From Candidatus Gastranaerophilales bacterium (GTDB lineage Bacteria > Cyanobacteriota > Vampirovibrionia > Gastranaerophilales > Gastranaerophilaceae), in NCBI GenBank assembly GCA_021199975.1, contig JAJQHF010000058.1, positions 1 through 8,001 of the forward strand: a stretch of DNA of 8,001 bases. Direction: 5' to 3'. The translations under genes were made by a program, and so were the position numbers. Shown here piece after piece: positions 1-5,861 of the stretch. Each line of letters starts with the position of its first letter. The first letter of the stretch is position 1. The notes under the pieces are model-generated. The model worked only from the letters and a program-made list of their open reading frames with translations. It searched no databases and was not told the origin of the DNA.

Positions 1-45
1 CCCTTTGGACTACTTAATTCCTTCATATTTCGTAATAATTAATAG

Positions 46-141
46 AAATATCTACGAACTGAAATAAAAGCTGTAAATAAAAAATTAATTGCGTATAAAA
101 AAATTGGAGATATTGTTTTTGGAGAAGAATTAAAATACTAA
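46..141 (+). pseudogene. Possible decayed C-terminal fragment of an acyl-CoA synthetase/AMP ligase
   Basis: A 31-codon open stretch follows two adjacent in-frame stops (40-45) and ends at TAA 139-141; it has no usable ATG. The residues around 'VNKKLIAYKKIGDIVF' followed by 'EEL' resemble the C-terminal subdomain of AMP-dependent acyl-CoA synthetases, where 'NKKLxxYKRIxxxxFxxELPKT' is common. The lysine-containing end of the family (PKTxxGKIxR) is absent, because the frame stops right after 'EELKY'. If the resemblance is real, this is the tail of a broken gene lying mostly outside the window. It could equally be a chance open stretch in AT-rich DNA. Apart from this, positions 1-137 show nothing I can support. 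Confidence 0.25.
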
Positions 142-359
142 GGATTAGGTTTTTTAATGTTTTTTTCAAAAATCAGTAAATCCTGTATTTTGCAATCCAA
201 TACATCACAAAGCTTATCAATGGTGTCCAAGGCTAAATTCGTATGTCTGCCGTTAATTATTTTTGAAATTGTCGTTGCGTGAATACCTGTTCTTCTTTGT
301 ATTTCAATGGCTGATAAGTTTTTTTGCCACATTAATTCTCTTAACATTATTTTAATCAT
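138..359 (-). CDS. Small XRE/Cro-CI-family helix-turn-helix regulator
   Basis: This 73-aa protein is almost entirely one Cro/CI-type HTH domain. The helix-turn-helix lies at about residues 15-37 ('LSAIEIQRRTG' then 'TTISKIING'), followed by the usual packing helix 'LDTIDKLCDVLDCKIQDLL' (44-62) and a short basic tail. It matches the compact single-domain XRE proteins (YozG-like) that begin 'MIxxxLxELxxxK' and end soon after 'DLL', so the first ATG (357-359) is preferred over the in-frame ATG at 345-347. No clear ribosome binding site precedes either. It should bind DNA as a dimer. The spacer shared with the divergent prepilin-like gene contains a 28-bp palindrome, which makes autoregulation and control of that neighbour plausible but unproven. 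Confidence 0.85.
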   Translation of the reverse strand: MIKIMLRELMWQKNLSAIEIQRRTGIHATTISKIINGRHTNLALDTIDKLCDVLDCKIQDLLIFEKNIKKPNP

Positions 360-389
360 AATTTAATTTTAGCGGTTTGAAATTCTATA

Positions 390-417
390 TTGACAATCTT
401 AGTGTATATGCTAATAT
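390..417 (+). promoter_or_regulatory. Strong sigma-70 promoter with extended -10, driving the prepilin-like gene
   Basis: A perfect -35 box TTGACA lies at 390-395. After a 16-bp spacer comes the -10 box TAATAT at 412-417, preceded by an extended -10 TG motif (409-410). Transcription would start near 424, about 50 nt before the ATG at 476. The -10 box overlaps the left edge of the palindrome at 413-440, as expected for a repressible promoter. Confidence 0.65.
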
Positions 418-456
418 CATGGTATATATACCAAGATATTGTTGTATATGTTAATA
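403..456 (+). repeat. Direct repeat TGTATATG[C/T]TAATA, two copies 40 bp apart
   Basis: Copies are at 403-416 and 443-456 and match at 13 of 14 positions. They flank the 28-bp palindrome on both sides. The first copy contains the extended -10 of the predicted promoter. The second also reads as an extended -10-like element (TG then TAATAA) but has no clear -35 partner. They could be paired regulator sites about four helical turns apart, or a duplicated promoter piece. Confidence 0.5.
413..440. promoter_or_regulatory. 28-bp near-perfect palindrome, candidate operator
   Basis: The two halves are AATATC at 413-418 and GATATT at 435-440, flanking the perfect 14-bp palindrome TGGTATATATACCA (420-433). 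All share the same centre at 426.5. Thirteen of the fourteen base pairs are symmetric; the only mismatch is 419/434 (A/A). It covers part of the -10 box and the predicted start site of the prepilin promoter and sits upstream of the divergent XRE gene. The XRE protein is the natural candidate binder. A hairpin in the 5' untranslated RNA is an alternative reading, but no U-run follows, so a terminator is unlikely. Confidence 0.55.
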
Positions 457-475
457 ATGTTCGGGAACAAATATA

Positions 476-1162
476 ATGAAACATGTTCAAAATAAAGCTT
501 TTACTTTAAGTGAAGTACTAGTATCCCTTGTAATCATAGGGGTTATTGCGGCAATCACCGTTCCTGTTATATTTGCGAATTATCAGGAGCAGGCTTTAAA
601 ATCTTCACTAAAGAAAAACTATTCAGTCTTAAAACAGGCATTAGACAGATATCAGGCGGAAAACGGAGAGAGAGTTATAGCTTCAGATATTGCTATGACT
701 TCTGATTATAATAATGAGCAGCTTATTAATGTATTTATACCGTATCTAAATATATTATATGATTGCGGAGAAACGAGAGCAAATTCTTCCTGTATACCAA
801 TAGATGCATATTCCGGTAATGGTAATTCATCCGATGTTTATAAAACATATAACGGATATGACATTATGGAAAAAAGATTTGATGACGGTCAGTTTGTATT
901 ATCTGACGGCTCGCTTCTTTTTTTTGAAGGTATAAGTATAACTAACAACATACATTATATATCAGTTGATGTTAACGGATTCGGCAAAAAGCCTAACAGG
1001 CTGGGTAAAGATTTATTTGTGTTTGAGCTTAATGATGACGGTAATCTATTGCCGGAAGGTGCAAAAGGCACTGTTTATTATGATACTGACTCTTATTGTT
1101 CAAATACATCAACAAACAGTATGAACGGTGCCGGCTGTACATATAAAGCTTTACTAAACTAA
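476..1162 (+). CDS. Type IV prepilin/type II secretion pseudopilin-like protein
   Basis: The 228-aa product has a short basic leader (residues 1-8) and then a type III prepilin signal: 'FTLSEVLVSLVIIGVIAAITVPVI', with Glu at mature position +5 (E13) and an N-terminal hydrophobic helix (about 9-33). Prepilin peptidase would cut between A8 and F9; most prepilins have Gly there, but Ala is a known variant. The globular part has four cysteines (C97, C106, C208, C221), which could form two disulfides outside the inner membrane. It also has an Asp/Asn-rich stretch around 164-174 ('DVNG' then 'KKPN'), typical of a large pseudopilin-like family often found in many copies in Melainabacteria. The protein would join a pilus or secretion pseudopilus, or be a minor or orphan pilin; which one cannot be told here. 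No assembly genes are nearby. The ATG has only a weak GGGA ribosome site at 463-466. Confidence 0.85.
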   Translation: MKHVQNKAFTLSEVLVSLVIIGVIAAITVPVIFANYQEQALKSSLKKNYSVLKQALDRYQAENGERVIASDIAMTSDYNNEQLINVFIPYLNILYDCGETRANSSCIPIDAYSGNGNSSDVYKTYNGYDIMEKRFDDGQFVLSDGSLLFFEGISITNNIHYISVDVNGFGKKPNRLGKDLFVFELNDDGNLLPEGAKGTVYYDTDSYCSNTSTNSMNGAGCTYKALLN

Positions 1163-1235
1163 GTTAAATTACGTTGAAATATATAAAATCAGAGATAATT
1201 GTTTTTGTTTATTGCAGACTTTTAATATATTCTTT

Positions 1236-1253
1236 TATAAAGCATTCTTTATA
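1236..1253. terminator. AT-rich hairpin between convergent genes, possible weak terminator
   Basis: A perfect 7-bp stem (TATAAAG at 1236-1242, CTTTATA at 1247-1253) closes a 4-nt loop. It lies between the ends of the prepilin gene and the convergent marR gene. On the plus strand it is followed by GTTTTAT, a short U-rich tail. On the minus strand the tail is A-rich rather than U-rich. The stem contains only one G-C pair, so termination strength is doubtful. Confidence 0.35.
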
Positions 1254-1256
1254 GTT

Positions 1257-1718
1257 TTATTCAAAAACAATATTTCCGGATTTAATTACAGTTTCTTTTA
1301 TCTTGTTTAAAAAGGTTTCGCAATCAGCAGCTTCATTTTTGCTTATAACGTTTTCTATACTTTTTATGTAATTATCAAGTACTTTAGAAACAAAATTAAA
1401 TGTTTCTGCTCCTAAATCCGTTACAATTATTTTTCTTACAATTCTGTTCCCTTTTGTATCTATAGGTCTTTCAATAAAATTTTTTTCTTCTAAAACACTA
1501 AGTAGTTTGCTTGTATGAGAAGTTCCTTTTAAAATCATTTTAGCTAAATCTCTCTGGCAAATATCAGGAAAACAGGAAACTGTTTCTATAATTATAAATT
1601 CATCCAATGTAAGTTTGCTTTGTGCATGTTCTTTTAAGTAATTTTCAGCACCTGCATGGCAAACCCTTGCAGTTTGTTCAATATTATAAAATAAGCTTTG
1701 AATACAATGTTTTCTCAT
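1257..1718 (-). CDS. MarR-family transcriptional regulator of the adjacent efflux pump
   Basis: The 153-aa length is typical of MarR proteins. The winged helix-turn-helix spans about residues 36-103. It has 'LTLDEFIIIETVSCFP' leading in, a recognition region around 'LKGTSHTSKLLSVLEEKNFIER' (63-84), and a wing ending in 'RKIIVTDLGAE' where MarR proteins have 'LTxxG'. Flanking N- and C-terminal helices would form the dimer interface. It is the second gene of a minus-strand operon, starting 15 bp after the efflux protein stop, with GGAG (complement of 1723-1726) as ribosome site. MarR proteins usually repress neighbouring efflux operons and release DNA on binding a small phenolic or toxic ligand. 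Here the likely targets are the dyads between the two efflux operons, giving autoregulation. Five cysteines (5, 20, 49, 54, 133) leave redox sensing open. Confidence 0.85.
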   Translation of the reverse strand: MRKHCIQSLFYNIEQTARVCHAGAENYLKEHAQSKLTLDEFIIIETVSCFPDICQRDLAKMILKGTSHTSKLLSVLEEKNFIERPIDTKGNRIVRKIIVTDLGAETFNFVSKVLDNYIKSIENVISKNEAADCETFLNKIKETVIKSGNIVFE

Positions 1719-1733
1719 ATTTCTCCGTAGTTA

Positions 1734-3116
1734 CTATAACATACTTCCGACGGATTTATATAAACTTATATAATCAATGTAACATTCAGTCTGCTGATTT
1801 ACCGCAAGTTTATTTATTGTAAGAAGATTTTCTTTTGATTGTGACAAATCAAGCTTTGAAACAATGCCTTTTTCATATCTTTTTTGATAAAAGTTATAAT
1901 CTTTTGCTTCAAAATCCTGCTGCTGTAATGTATTTGCAAGTTTTTCATTATCTTTTTTTACGAATAAAAGAGCGTCATTTACCTCTTGTACAGCTGTTAA
2001 ATTAGTTTGCATATACTCTTCTAAAATTCTTTCATAGGTATGTTTTTTTAATTTTAAGTTGGCAATTTTAGCGCCGCCTCTGAAAATATCAAACCCCGCA
2101 AAACCTCCAATGGCACTAAGCATTCTTGAGGTATTAAAAACCTTGCCTAAATCGGAGGCATTAAATAGCGCCAGTCCTGAAATATTAAATGACGGCAAAA
2201 ATTCTTTTTTCGCAACCCTTACATCAATTCCTGCTTTTTCTGCGTTATGAAGCGCTTTTAAATAATCAGGACGCTGTTCTATAATATCTGAATCTATAGT
2301 TTTCGGTATTATACCTGTAAAATTAATTTCATCATAAGCTTTTCTGATAATACCGTCTGTATTGTCGCTTGATTCTCCGATTAATACGCATAAAGAATGC
2401 AAAAGAGAATCTCTTTGTTTTTCAAGTTCCGTTAATTCTGATAATGCTTCCACATAAGCTTTGTTTGCTCTTATTGTATCAGCGGTTGATGTTATTCCGT
2501 GCTTATTTCTTTTTGACATTAAATCAAAAATAGTTTTTCTTTCATTAACTATTTGTTCTTGAAGTTCAATTTCTTTATCAAATTTAACAATATTCAAATA
2601 AGTGCTTCCGACAGCAGAAGCAACAGCTATATATATGCTTCTTTCGTCAAGCAGTGACATCTCGTAATTTTTTCTTACGGATTTTGTTTTATCTCTGTTT
2701 TTTAAAAATATATCGGTTTCATAATTAGCAAGCAAAGGAAGGGCAAACTGAAATCCGCTTTCGGTAGTTTCTGTCATTTTTACGTAGGCAGGTGCAAATC
2801 CTGCGCCTATTGTCGGCAATTGGTTCGCAAATTGGATTTTGACCGCTTCATAATATTCTTTTGTGGATATTGTTGCTATTTTTAAATTATGATTGTAATT
2901 TATTGCTTTTTCAATGTATTCGCATAAATAAGGGTCATTAAAATTTTCCCACCAGGGGAGGTTTATATAATCAAATTTATTTACGGTTTCTTCAATTTTT
3001 TCGATATTTGTTTGGATAACTTTTTCTATATCTACACTTTCTTCAATGCAAAAACAGGGCAGTGTATTTCCTGCCAATATTCCTGCTGTTATTAATATTG
3101 CCGGTATATTTTTCAT
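1734..3116 (-). CDS. TolC/NodT-type outer membrane efflux protein
   Basis: This 460-aa protein forms the outer membrane exit duct for a tripartite pump. A signal peptide is visible at residues 1-23 (MK start, hydrophobic stretch, then 'PCFCIEE'). The opening 'LPWWENFNDPYLCEYIEKAI' (53-72) is the hallmark N-terminus of the NodT/CusC branch. Two outer-membrane-efflux repeats with long helices follow. The second includes 'QRPDYLKALHNAEKAG' and 'VAKKEFLPSFNISG' (281-314), the family's 'RPDxxxAExxLxAA...FFPSxxLxG' segment. The start is ATG 3114-3116: a strong GAGGAG ribosome site (complement of 3121-3126) lies just upstream, whereas an in-frame TTG at 3143 would disrupt the signal peptide. There is no canonical lipobox, unlike many NodT proteins. 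It is divergent from the adaptor and transporter genes it should work with, and is followed by marR. Confidence 0.9.
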   Translation of the reverse strand: MKNIPAILITAGILAGNTLPCFCIEESVDIEKVIQTNIEKIEETVNKFDYINLPWWENFNDPYLCEYIEKAINYNHNLKIATISTKEYYEAVKIQFANQLPTIGAGFAPAYVKMTETTESGFQFALPLLANYETDIFLKNRDKTKSVRKNYEMSLLDERSIYIAVASAVGSTYLNIVKFDKEIELQEQIVNERKTIFDLMSKRNKHGITSTADTIRANKAYVEALSELTELEKQRDSLLHSLCVLIGESSDNTDGIIRKAYDEINFTGIIPKTIDSDIIEQRPDYLKALHNAEKAGIDVRVAKKEFLPSFNISGLALFNASDLGKVFNTSRMLSAIGGFAGFDIFRGGAKIANLKLKKHTYERILEEYMQTNLTAVQEVNDALLFVKKDNEKLANTLQQQDFEAKDYNFYQKRYEKGIVSKLDLSQSKENLLTINKLAVNQQTECYIDYISLYKSVGSML

Positions 3117-3147
3117 TTCTCTCCTCTTTTTTATACTTGCCAAACGG

Positions 3148-3174
3148 ATAGTGATATGTTAACATACCTACTAT
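3148..3174. promoter_or_regulatory. Palindrome in the divergent efflux promoter region, candidate MarR operator
   Basis: A perfect 12-bp palindrome TATGTTAACATA lies at 3155-3166. Outer arms ATAGT (3148-3152) and ACTAT (3170-3174) extend the dyad, with a one-base offset in centre. AT-rich palindromes of this size between divergent operons are the usual targets of MarR proteins. A possible plus-strand promoter (TTGCCA 3138-3143, 16-bp spacer, TAACAT 3160-3165) would have its -10 inside the palindrome, so binding would block it. Confidence 0.55.
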
Positions 3175-3203
3175 GGAAAAATCAATATATTTAAATTTCC
3201 ATA
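3172..3203. promoter_or_regulatory. Second inverted repeat upstream of emrA, operator or 5' hairpin
   Basis: A perfect 8-bp inverted repeat, TATGGAAA (3172-3179) and TTTCCATA (3196-3203), is separated by 16 AT-rich bases. Its centre is 27 bp from that of the 3155-3166 palindrome, and it ends 21 bp before the emrA start codon. It may be a second operator, or if transcribed, a stem in the emrA leader RNA. The repeat itself is clear; its role is inference. Confidence 0.4.
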
Positions 3204-3224
3204 TAACTAGATTGGGAGATAAAA

Positions 3225-4229
3225 ATGGAAGAAGAAAAAAACGAAGCGAAACAAGATAACGAAAAAGATAAAAAAGCACGAAAGAAAAAGATTGTATTAA
3301 CTTTAAGTATTCTGATAATTCTATTTGGAGGAATTTATTTTATATATGAACTTTTAAACTTTCAAAGCACGGATGATGCTTATGTTGAAACAACAACAGT
3401 AGATGTTGCACCTAAGGTAAGCGGTGAGATAACAAACGTATATGTGGAGGATAATCAGTGCGTAAAAGCAGGCGACCTGGTTGCAACAATAGAAACAAAT
3501 GATTATGAAATAAAACTTGCGCAGGCAAAAGCAAGATATGAAAGAGCATTATTAAATCAAAATAATGCAAAAGCAAATTATAATGCTTATCAATCTCAAA
3601 TAGATTTGGCGAAACGAGATTTGGACAGATATAAATCTCTTTATGATGATGGAGCAGTATCAAAGCAAGAATTGGATAATGCGCAGACAAAGTATGATAA
3701 TGCCGTTGCAAATATGGTAAATGCCGATCAGGCGGTTATGTCGGGTAATGAGAAGAATAAAGTTGCAGATGCCGAGATTAACGAATTAAAAGCGTTGATG
3801 AGTCAAGCTGAACTTTACTTGTCATATACAAATATATATGCGCCTATAGACGGTACCGTTTCTTCAAAAAGAGTTGAAAAGGGTATGTATGTTAACCCCG
3901 GTACGGGTTTATTTACAATAGTTCCGCATAAAACATGGGTTGTTGCAAACTACAAAGAAAATCAATTAAGACATATAAAAGAAGGACAGATTGTTGATAT
4001 TAAAATAGATACTTATCCTCACCATACTTTTAAAGGGAAAGTTGACAGTATACAAATGGCATCAGGTGCAAAATCAAGTATGTTTCCGCCTGAAAATGCA
4101 GTAGGTTCATTTGTAAAAATAGTTCAAAGAGTTCCGGTTAAAATTATCTTTACCGATGAAGAAGAAATACAAGATTATAAAATAATTCCGGGTATGAGCG
4201 TTGTACCTAAAGTTCATATAAGAGGTTAA
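3225..4229 (+). CDS. emrA: EmrA/HlyD-family periplasmic adaptor (membrane fusion) protein
   Basis: The 334-aa adaptor links the inner membrane transporter to the outer membrane channel. In order it has a highly charged cytoplasmic tail (1-22), one membrane anchor (about 23-45), and the first half of a lipoyl-like domain ('VAPKVSGEITNVYVEDNQ', 61-78, then 'VKAGDLVATIE'). Next comes a coiled-coil hairpin (about 92-200) rich in Ala/Asn/Lys/Gln, and the second lipoyl half ('NIYAPIDGTVSSKRVEKGMYV', in two parts at 203-223). Last is a beta-barrel region that includes the EmrA signature segment 'PPENAVGSFVKIVQRVPVKI' (288-307). Length and domain order fit EmrA rather than RND adaptors such as AcrA, which are lipoproteins. 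ATG 3225 is preceded by GGGAG (3214-3218) at good spacing. The gene ends 1 bp before emrB, so the two are translationally linked. Confidence 0.92.
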   Translation: MEEEKNEAKQDNEKDKKARKKKIVLTLSILIILFGGIYFIYELLNFQSTDDAYVETTTVDVAPKVSGEITNVYVEDNQCVKAGDLVATIETNDYEIKLAQAKARYERALLNQNNAKANYNAYQSQIDLAKRDLDRYKSLYDDGAVSKQELDNAQTKYDNAVANMVNADQAVMSGNEKNKVADAEINELKALMSQAELYLSYTNIYAPIDGTVSSKRVEKGMYVNPGTGLFTIVPHKTWVVANYKENQLRHIKEGQIVDIKIDTYPHHTFKGKVDSIQMASGAKSSMFPPENAVGSFVKIVQRVPVKIIFTDEEEIQDYKIIPGMSVVPKVHIRG

Positions 4230-4230
4230 A

Positions 4231-5793
4231 ATGTCTGAAACTGCCGAAATACAAGAAACGGTATGGAAACCGTCAATAAATCCATGGCTCATGATTGTAC
4301 CTGCTATTATGGCAGTATTCATGTTTGCATTGGATGAAACAATTTCAAATGTTGCTTTAACTTACATTGCAGGTTCTTTTTCAATAAGTCAAAATGAATC
4401 TATATGGATAGTTACAAGCTATCTTATTGCATCAGGCATAATTATTCCGACTGTTGATTTCTTTTCTAAATTAATGGGACGTAAAAACTATTTTATATTG
4501 TGTGTGATAGTTTTTACGGTATCCTCTTTTATGTGCGGTATTTCTCAATCTATGGGAATGATAGTAGTTGCAAGATTTATTCAAGGACTTGGCGGTGGAA
4601 GTATTTTGCCTTTAGTTCAGGCAATAATAATGGAGAGTTTTCCTCCCGAAAAACGTTCGCAATCAATGGCATTATTCGGGTTAACCGTAATACTTGCTCC
4701 GACTTTAGGTCCTATTATAGGCGGTTGGATTACCGAAAATTGGGCATGGCCATGGATTTATATGATTAATGTGCCTATCGGAATTGTTGCGGTTATTATG
4801 ACTCATAAATTACTTGAAGACCCTCCTTATGCACGCAAGCAAAAAAATGTACATACCGATTATTGGGGGCTTTTCTTTTTATGCGGCTGGCTGGTATTAT
4901 TACAAATAGTTTTAGATAAAGGTAATGATGCAGATTGGTTTAATGCTGCATGGATTTGCTGGATGACATTTTTCTCTTGTGTTTTCGGAATTTTATTTTT
5001 CATATCTCAATTTAAAGGAAAAAATCCGCTCGTAAACTTAAAAATATTAAAAGACAGAAATTTTCTTTTCGGTACAATCGCTCAGATTGTTATGATGGCT
5101 GTTTTCCTTGCCTCAGCTGCGCTGTTGCCGTCAATGCTGCAAGCTTTGCTCGGATATACTTCATTTTTAAGCGGAATGTCAATGGCTTCAAGAGGGATAG
5201 GAAGTGTTATTGCAATAGTGATATATGGGGCAATAGCAAAATATTTGGGAGATAAGTTTTTTGCAGTCTTAGGAATCGGATTAATAGCCGCAGGCGGTAT
5301 TTTCTTCGGAATGATTAATCTTCAAATAAACCTTCAAACCATAGCATTTCCTAATGCATTATTCGGTGCAGGGATGTGTCTCGGAATGACAACTTTAATG
5401 ACATTATCTTTTTCATCATTAAGAAATGAAGAAATGACAAATGCGTCAGGGCTTCAAAATTTGCTGAAAAATATAGGCGGAGCATTTGGGACTTCTTTAT
5501 CAACAACTTTAATTTCAAGAAGCGCTCAAAAACACCAAATTATGATGGTTGGAAGTTTAAGTGATTTAAACAATATTTATACGGACAGAATTTCTGATAT
5601 GGCAAATTCATTTTCCTCTTTTACTGCGGATATGGGTAAAACGGTTTTAATGGCAAAAACATCTTTATATAATGAACTGATAGTTCAGGCTCATTTATGG
5701 GGGTATATTGATACATTTAGAATTTTTGCCGCTGCATGTTTAGTTATTATTCCTTTAATTCTTTTTATTAAAGCGCCTAAATACGGAAAATAA
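4231..5793 (+). CDS. emrB: EmrB/QacA-type DHA2 MFS drug:proton antiporter
   Basis: This 520-aa protein is typical for the 14-helix DHA2 family and is the energy-using inner membrane pump of the tripartite system. It exports drugs or toxic organic compounds in exchange for protons. Family motifs visible are TM1 motif D1 'LDETISNVAL' (34-43), motif A in the 2-3 loop around 'KLMGRK' (80-85, a relaxed form of GxLaDrxGrK), 'RFIQGLGGG' (115-123), and the antiporter motif C 'APTLGPIIGG' (156-165). Later come 'LDKGNDADWF' (228-237) and the late 'ASGLQNLLKNIGGAFGTSL' segment (405-423). The start ATG follows emrA by 1 bp, with AGAGG (4221-4225) inside the end of emrA as ribosome site. The cognate partners are the upstream adaptor and the divergent TolC-like channel. 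The substrate cannot be read from sequence. Confidence 0.93.
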   Translation: MSETAEIQETVWKPSINPWLMIVPAIMAVFMFALDETISNVALTYIAGSFSISQNESIWIVTSYLIASGIIIPTVDFFSKLMGRKNYFILCVIVFTVSSFMCGISQSMGMIVVARFIQGLGGGSILPLVQAIIMESFPPEKRSQSMALFGLTVILAPTLGPIIGGWITENWAWPWIYMINVPIGIVAVIMTHKLLEDPPYARKQKNVHTDYWGLFFLCGWLVLLQIVLDKGNDADWFNAAWICWMTFFSCVFGILFFISQFKGKNPLVNLKILKDRNFLFGTIAQIVMMAVFLASAALLPSMLQALLGYTSFLSGMSMASRGIGSVIAIVIYGAIAKYLGDKFFAVLGIGLIAAGGIFFGMINLQINLQTIAFPNALFGAGMCLGMTTLMTLSFSSLRNEEMTNASGLQNLLKNIGGAFGTSLSTTLISRSAQKHQIMMVGSLSDLNNIYTDRISDMANSFSSFTADMGKTVLMAKTSLYNELIVQAHLWGYIDTFRIFAAACLVIIPLILFIKAPKYGK

Positions 5794-5861
5794 TTTATTT
5801 GGAACTCAAAATTAATTTTATCGTCAAGAATATTAATAAAGAGTATGAGGGTAATTTAATT

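Noticed and set aside
1236..1253. Strong bidirectional terminator between the convergent genes
   Set aside because: The stem has a single G-C pair and no real U-run on the minus strand, so it is listed only as a weak candidate.
1622..1822. Plus-strand open frame of 66 codons
   Set aside because: It lies antisense to marR and the channel gene and has no recognisable domain or ribosome site.
2059..2250. Plus-strand open frame of 63 codons
   Set aside because: It is antisense to the conserved second repeat of the outer membrane channel; the reading is a mirror of that gene.
3117..3143. Longer outer membrane channel starting at TTG 3143
   Set aside because: The strong GAGGAG site lies inside this extension and directly serves ATG 3116, which also gives a clean signal peptide.
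3043..3279. Minus-strand open frame spanning the divergent efflux promoter region
   Set aside because: It overlaps the starts of both efflux operons and the operators, and its translation has no domain pattern.
3412..3711. Minus-strand open frame of 99 codons
   Set aside because: It is antisense to the emrA coiled coil; the His/Leu-rich low-complexity translation is typical of a shadow frame.
4107..4322. Minus-strand open frame across the emrA-emrB junction
   Set aside because: It covers two clearly coding, tightly linked genes on the other strand and has no support of its own.
4500..4769. Plus-strand open frame of 89 codons inside emrB
   Set aside because: It is an alternative frame of a well-conserved MFS gene and its translation resembles nothing known.
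5799..5861. Longer sigma factor starting at TTG 5799
   Set aside because: The extra 21 residues show no sigma-region features and the TTG has no good ribosome site. ATG 5862 has GAGGG upstream.
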